The notes beneath the pieces were generated by a model. It saw only the letters and a list, made by a program, of their open reading frames with translations, had not been told where the DNA came from and did not search any database. A program made the position numbers and the translations under genes. A stretch of DNA of 25,424 nucleotides from Taxawa tesnikishii (nom. ined.) (taxonomy: Eukaryota > Ascomycota > Dothideomycetes > Dothideales): contig JAPDRO010000032.1 of NCBI GenBank assembly GCA_030247885.1, forward strand, positions 1 to 25,424, read 5' to 3'. Shown in pieces: positions 20,479-25,424 of this stretch (position 1 is its first letter; each line of letters starts with the position of its first letter).

Positions 20479-21249
20479 TTAACCACCTATTTGATCGTAT
20501 AATCAAAATAAGAATTTACCTAAATTTACTGATTGAATTGCAATAGGCATAGAACTATGTAAAATACCACAGATTTCTGAACATTGTCCAAAGAATGTTC
20601 CTGGACGATTTACATAAACAGATGCTTGGTTTAATCTACCAGGGTATGCATCTGCTTTAATACCTAAAGATGGACAAGCATAAGAATGTATAACATCAGC
20701 AGCTGAAATTACAAATCTTGTATGAGTTAACTCTGGTATAATTACTCTATTATCAACTTCTAACATTCTAAATTGACCATCTTCTAAATCACTTTCTGGA
20801 ACTATGTAAGAATCAAACTCAATAAATTCGTTATCTTCATTTGTAAAATCAGGATATTGGTAACTTCAATATCATTGATGACCTTCAGCATAAACAACTA
20901 ATGAAGGATCCATAACTTCATCCATTAAATATAATAATTTGAATGAAGGGAATGCGATTAATATTAATATAAATGCAGGTGTAATAGTTCAAATTAATTC
21001 TATTAAAGTACCATGATTCATATATTTATTAGATATTTTTGCTTTTCTATAATTTAAGACTATAGAAAGCATAATTCAACTTACGGCAAATAAAATAATA
21101 GCTAAATAAAACATAATATTATTATGTAATTCTTCTATTCCTTCCATTTGAGGTGATGCACTATCTTGGAAAAACAACCCTCAAGGTTCGGCACAATCAT
21201 TAAATGTAAAATTGGCAAAATTTAAATTGTTAAGCATAGATTGAAACAT
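20479..21249 (-). CDS. cox2: cytochrome c oxidase subunit 2
   Basis: Complex IV subunit that accepts electrons from cytochrome c through its binuclear CuA centre. An N-terminal part with two membrane helices is followed by the aromatic relay AEGHQWYWSYQYPDF and the CuA ligands in [16 protein letters not shown] (about residues 220-233). ATG 21249 opens [14 protein letters not shown]; 256 residues end WLYDQIGG, TAA. There is no frame slip. The usual [11 protein letters not shown] block reads [11 protein letters not shown] here, a conservative oddity. It starts 189 bases after the cox1 stop. Confidence 0.98.
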
Positions 21250-21375
21250 TTTATTTTCTTTTACAAGATTTATTTATAATACAAAAAAATAGGCTGATAT
21301 ATCATAAATATAATTAAACACAAATTGATATAAATTAAATATATTAGCTTAATTTTTATCTAGTTGTTGGATTAG

Positions 21376-21407
21376 TTTTTATTTTTTATATCTATAAAAA
21401 ATAAAAA
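21376..21407. repeat. 15-bp perfect inverted repeat between cox1 and cox2
   Basis: TTTTTATTTTTTATA (21376-21390) is perfectly complementary to TATAAAAAATAAAAA (21393-21407) with only TC between. It begins 32 bases downstream of the cox1 stop codon. As RNA it would form a 14-bp stem with a four-base loop. It could protect or define the cox1 3' end, or mark the cox1-cox2 processing site; position is the only evidence. Composition is pure A/T, so some self-complementarity is expected, but not of this length. Confidence 0.75.
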
Positions 21408-21438
21408 AGGATTAAAAAAATTAGTTAATAACTAATTT

Positions 21439-23160
<1,722 letters not shown>

Positions 23161-23387
23161 TTATTTATTAGTTTTTTAATTATTATAACCAGACGAAGTT
23201 ATATCTTTTTTTTAATATTTTTTATAGAAAATTGTTATTTTTAGGCTTTAATTATTTTTTTTAAACGTCATTATTGCTAAGGTGTACCTTTTAAAGTAGA
23301 TATATTCAGTTTAAACTTATTTTATCTTTTACTTTATTATTTCTTAATCAAGATATAAATCTGATCGCCTAATATTATTTCGTCAGA

Positions 23388-23545
23388 TCAACAAATCTGT
23401 TTCGAATGTTGTATTTATTACTAAGGGGTTCTGTGGTGTTAATCAAGGTGGTCTAGATTTCACCTTTATTCTTTTTTATATAAACTATGTATAATAATAC
23501 AGACGTTACTATACTTGTTTTTTAACCAAAACTATCTAAAATAAG
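23388..23545 (-). pseudogene. cox1: decayed copy of the cox1 3' region
   Basis: These bases align with 21520-21680 in the functional gene, same orientation. CTGTGGTGTTAATCA (plus strand) is identical at 23431-23445 and 21559-21573, and TCTAGAT, AATAATACAG and ACCAAAACT follow in the same order. In translation PWLTPQ survives, with TGA as Trp, but indels and substitutions break the rest. Not functional. It is the 3' half of a cox1 relic whose 5' half follows at about 23575-23695. Confidence 0.82.
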
Positions 23546-23574
23546 TCTATTAATTTTTACTTTTTTATAAACTA

Positions 23575-23695
23575 TCCCTTATATATTGAACTCTTGGTAA
23601 ATAATCTCTTATTTTTAATAAAAGATTCGGGCTAATCCTGCAAATAATGCAAAAATTAAGTACAGAATTCTATATTTGGCATGTCTTTGATTAAT
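23575..23695 (-). pseudogene. cox1: decayed copy of a cox1 5' region
   Basis: This aligns with about 22885-23005 of cox1, same orientation. CCTGCAAATAATGCAAA is identical at 23637-23653 and 22950-22966, and TATATTGAAC and similar blocks lie at matching distances. It encodes remnants of the [12 protein letters not shown] helix. Together with the 3'-type relic at lower coordinates it has the order of a cox1 gene from which roughly the middle 1.2 kb has been lost. No reading frame is left. Confidence 0.8.
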
Positions 23696-23801
23696 TTAAT
23701 TAATAAAACTTACTTATTTAAATAAGAATAAATTGTGATAATCATTTAATTATAAAATTTTACATATGTTTAGCTGTATTATATATTAGTTAATAAGGTA
23801 A

Positions 23802-23870
23802 TGCGGACTAAGGATTTGAACCTCAATTATCTGGTCATGAGTCAGATGTGTTACCATTACACCAACCCGC
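23802..23870 (-). tRNA. trnM(cau): tRNA-Met (CAU), first copy
   Basis: Acceptor GCGGGTT/AGTCCGC, loop CTCATGA, anticodon CAT, T-stem GAGG/CCTT around TTCAAAT. The D-stem is only three pairs (TGT/ACA) and the whole is short, 68 bases plus discriminator. Third in the trnE-trnV-trnM run upstream of cox1. Confidence 0.9.
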
Positions 23871-23887
23871 TTTTTAAATAATCCATA

Positions 23888-23959
23888 TGAGAAATAGGTG
23901 ATTCGAGCACCTGACCATTCGCGTGTAAAGCGACTGCTCTACCACTGAGCTAATTTCCC
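23888..23959 (-). tRNA. trnV: tRNA-Val (UAC)
   Basis: Acceptor GGGAAAT/ATTTCTC (one G-U), D-arm AGCTCAGTGGTAGAGC canonical, anticodon stem GTCGC/GCGAA closing loop TTTACAC, anticodon TAC; T-stem AGGTG/CACCT with loop CTCGAAT. Confidence 0.94.
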
Positions 23960-23978
23960 TATGATCTAGGTTTTCCTA

Positions 23979-24052
23979 TGACCCAGGAGAGATTTGAACT
24001 CTCGCTGTAACAGTGAAAGTGTTATGTCTTAACCGGACTTGACGACTGGGTC
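23979..24052 (-). tRNA. trnE: tRNA-Glu (UUC)
   Basis: Acceptor GACCCAG/CTGGGTC is perfect; anticodon stem TAACA/TGTTA closes loop CTTTCAC, anticodon TTC; T-stem GAGAG/CTCTC with loop TTCAAAT. It starts 26 bases after the nad6 stop. Confidence 0.96.
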
Positions 24053-24078
24053 TTTTTTTTAATTTTAAATCGTATTTT

Positions 24079-24680
24079 TTAGTCTATTTTTTGTTTGACC
24101 GTTATAACAATTGAACCTACCATAGCTAATAAAAGTATTATTGAAGTTATCATCAATCATATAAAGTGACTTGTGTACATAGTATTACCTATGCTAGTTA
24201 TATCTGTAACGTCTACCATATTATTATCTCAATTATGAGAACTAACATAAAATATTTGTGATTCTTGATTATCAGTAGAATATAGATTTACAATATTATC
24301 TGATTTGTTTTCAGTACCGGGTAATATATTACCTATTGGTACAAAAAAGCTAAAAAAGTTATAATAGCTAAAGGTATATTGTTATTTGTATCACCTATAA
24401 GTTCTGAAACTCTTATATTTATAAGCATTAATATAAATAAAAACAAGATAGACACCGCACCAACATATACTAATAAATAAGATATACCAATAAATGCTAA
24501 ACCTATAAATATTAAATAACAAGATATATTAGAAAATAATAAAATAAGATATAAAACCGATACTATTGGATTTTTAGTTATAACAATTAATATACCAGAC
24601 ACCATCGAAATTAAGGCTATTATATATAAAAAATTTACATTAAACCCATTAAAACTTTCAAAGCTAAATAAGTGTGTCAT
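24079..24680 (-). CDS. nad6: NADH dehydrogenase subunit 6, one frame slip
   Basis: Membrane subunit ND6 of complex I (NuoJ homologue). It starts MTHLFSFESFNGFNVNFL at ATG 24680. The family signature is the pi-bulge helix IGISYLLVYVGAVSILFLF, followed by VSELIGDTNN. One base is short at A6 24343-24348 (LAFFVPIG); after this the frame runs through NMVDVTDITSIGNTMYTSHF, with two TGA Trp codons, to MVGSIVITVKQKID and TAA. The corrected length is 603 bases, 200 residues. It is the first protein gene after rnl and trnT, and trnE follows closely, so all may be cut from one long transcript. Confidence 0.94.
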
Positions 24681-24922
24681 TAATAAATAAAAATAATTAT
24701 CCTACATATAAATATATATAAATAAGAAATCGAAAAAAGAAATTTACCCAGACAGGATTCATGAGAAAGATATTTTCATTTGTTTAACCCATCGAAATAT
24801 GTATTTCAATTGAATAAATAAACATAAATCTCACTTGATCTAGAGTTTTACAGACTCATCCTTATTTAGTCCAGGTTTGAAACACCAATTGTTGCTAAAT
24901 TAGTTTACATTTATGTGTTCAT
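24681..24922. other. spacer between trnT and nad6
   Basis: About 240 bases with no gene. It is less A/T-rich than most spacers here and contains a GAGT/ACTC hairpin around a 7-base loop (about 24845-24859), but no complete cloverleaf or coding frame. Confidence 0.55.
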
Positions 24923-24993
24923 AGCCCAGTGTAAGTATTGCACTTGCTTCTACCGATTACAAAACGGTTGCATTACTTTTATGCTAACCAGGC
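24923..24993 (-). tRNA. trnT: tRNA-Thr (UGU)
   Basis: Acceptor GCCTGGT/ACTGGGC pairs over seven positions with G-U pairs; D-stem GCAT/ATGC is perfect; anticodon stem ACCGT/TCGGT has a T-T at the loop end, loop TTTGTAA, anticodon TGT; T-stem GCAAG/CTTAC with loop TGCAATA. The T-loop lacks the usual TTC. Its position just downstream of rnl matches the trnT-E-V-M order known in Eurotiales, and no other Thr tRNA exists in the window, which supports the call. Confidence 0.85.
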
Positions 24994-25012
24994 TTACCCC
25001 ATTGTCACTAAG

Positions 25013-25039
25013 TCTGTAGGAGATTGTGTCCGTACCTAG
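25013..25039 (-). repeat. near-repeat of an rnl domain VI segment
   Basis: TCTGTAGGAGATTGTGTCCG (plus strand) and the following bases match 25268-25295 inside rnl at 24 of 28 aligned positions, with three substitutions and one gap, in the same orientation about 255 bases away. It lies between trnT and the rnl 3' end. A partial duplication of the rnl end is the simplest reading. Confidence 0.6.
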
Positions 25040-25040
25040 A

Positions 25041-25064
25041 ACAAGATATTTTCTTGTGGGGGGG
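25041..25064. repeat. hairpin followed by a G7 run, downstream of rnl
   Basis: ACAAGA (25041-25046) pairs with TCTTGT (25052-25057) around TATTT, and seven G follow at 25058-25064 on the plus strand (seven C on the transcribed RNA, just before the stem). It lies between the rnl 3' end and trnT. A C7 run is unusual in a genome this AT-rich. Confidence 0.5.
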
Positions 25065-25079
25065 ATAATTGTATTACTT

Positions 25080-25424
25080 AGTAAATTATTAAATTAGTAC
25101 TTTATGTCTAAAAATCGCAAAATTCTTGTAACCAAAGCCTATTTTAACGTAGTGTTTTACTACGCATATAAGAATATAATAAGGTGAGTTTCGTGCTTAT
25201 ATGCCTTCAGCGCTTATCTTTAATTGACGTGGCTTTCTTGCCATGCATGCCATAAGTCTACCTAGGTTCTGTAGGATATTGCATCCGTAACCTAGTTCCT
25301 CCTATTTTAGTAAAAATATATTAGATAAATACTAATGGCTTACAACAAGTAAACTATAGGTCAACATACCCAATTCCTTTCGTACAAGGGGTCTGTCCTT
25401 ATTTTATTCTAAATTCCTCTAGAA
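25080..25424 (-). rRNA. rnl: large subunit rRNA, 3' end (domains V-VI)
   Basis: The minus strand carries the sarcin-ricin-like loop TTGTACGAAAGGA (about 25375-25387) and the domain VI landmark GATAAGCGCTGAAGGCATATAAGCACGAAAC split around 25189-25220, followed by a terminal AGTACTAATTTAATA resembling the end of bacterial 23S. It is the continuation of the exon that runs off position 1. The 3' end near 25080 is estimated from homology and could be off by a few tens of bases. trnT follows after about 85 bases. Confidence 0.9.

Larger units (their letters stand above)
23161..23801. other. spacer between trnM and cox1, holds the cox1 relic
   Basis: This 640-base interval is the longest spacer in the window. 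Apart from the two cox1-derived pieces it is AT-rich with long T runs, and I see no tRNA or intact coding sequence. It contains whatever serves as the leader of cox1. The GGTGTACCTTTTAAAG stretch near 23280 faintly resembles the far end of cox1 as well, too weakly to annotate. Confidence 0.7.

Noticed and set aside
24838-24862. Tyr-like anticodon arm GAGT-CTGTAAA-ACTC
   Set aside because: No acceptor or T-arm can be paired around it, and a full tRNA-Tyr is present at 9297-9379.
24740-25060. Mitochondrial RNase P RNA (rnpB) in the spacer downstream of rnl
   Set aside because: No GGAAAGTC-like and ACAGAA-like pair could be placed to form the P4 core; most of the conserved-looking sequence is explained by trnT and the rnl-like repeat.

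Overview
The window looks like almost the whole mitochondrial genome of a filamentous ascomycete (Pezizomycotina-like fungus), AT-rich and compact, in linearised form. Every gene recognised lies on the minus strand, so transcription runs from high to low coordinates. Reasons for the assignment: TGA must be read as tryptophan throughout (translation table 4); the large rRNA gene carries one group I intron at the classical position after E. coli U2449, with the ribosomal protein gene rps3 inside it; the tRNA run Gly-Asp-Ser-Trp-Ile-Ser-Pro is typical of Pezizomycotina; nad4L and nad5 overlap by one base; and the full fungal set of atp6, atp8, atp9, cob, cox1-3, nad1-6 and nad4L is present with both rRNAs and 25 tRNAs covering all 20 amino acids. 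I cannot name the species.

Layout in transcription order, starting from the large rRNA: rnl 5' exon (about 4330 to 1623), intron with rps3 (1622 to 128), rnl 3' exon (127 to 1, continuing at 25424 to about 25080 across the window ends), trnT, nad6, trnE-trnV-trnM, a spacer holding a decayed cox1 copy, cox1, cox2, nad2, cox3, atp8, nad1, nad3, atp6, the trnG-D-S-W-I-S-P cluster, cob, rns, trnK, the trnL-A-F-L-Q-R-C-N-M-M-Y-R cluster, atp9, trnH, nad4L, nad5, nad4 and a hairpin-rich spacer back to rnl. Together they encode core subunits of complexes I, III and IV and ATP synthase, plus the rRNAs, tRNAs and one ribosomal protein needed to translate them.

Twelve of the 15 protein genes are broken in the raw sequence: at 24 places the frame slips, and nearly every slip lies in a run of 5-8 A or T. 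Only cox2, cob and atp9 read straight through. For every broken gene except nad3 and nad4, where the size of one slip is ambiguous, the single-base corrections bring the gene to an exact multiple of three and rejoin conserved family motifs. The likeliest reading is homopolymer miscounting in the assembly, not real pseudogenes. Coordinates below are those of the raw window.

Most worth a second look: an internally deleted cox1 relic upstream of cox1; an apparent N-terminal extension of cox1; a near-repeat of an rnl 3' segment beside trnT; several strong spacer hairpins; nad3 detached from nad2; and the window ends, which do not join cleanly, because about 45-50 bases of the peptidyl-transferase region of rnl are missing from both. 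I see no mobile element, CRISPR array, homing endonuclease or foreign defence system.
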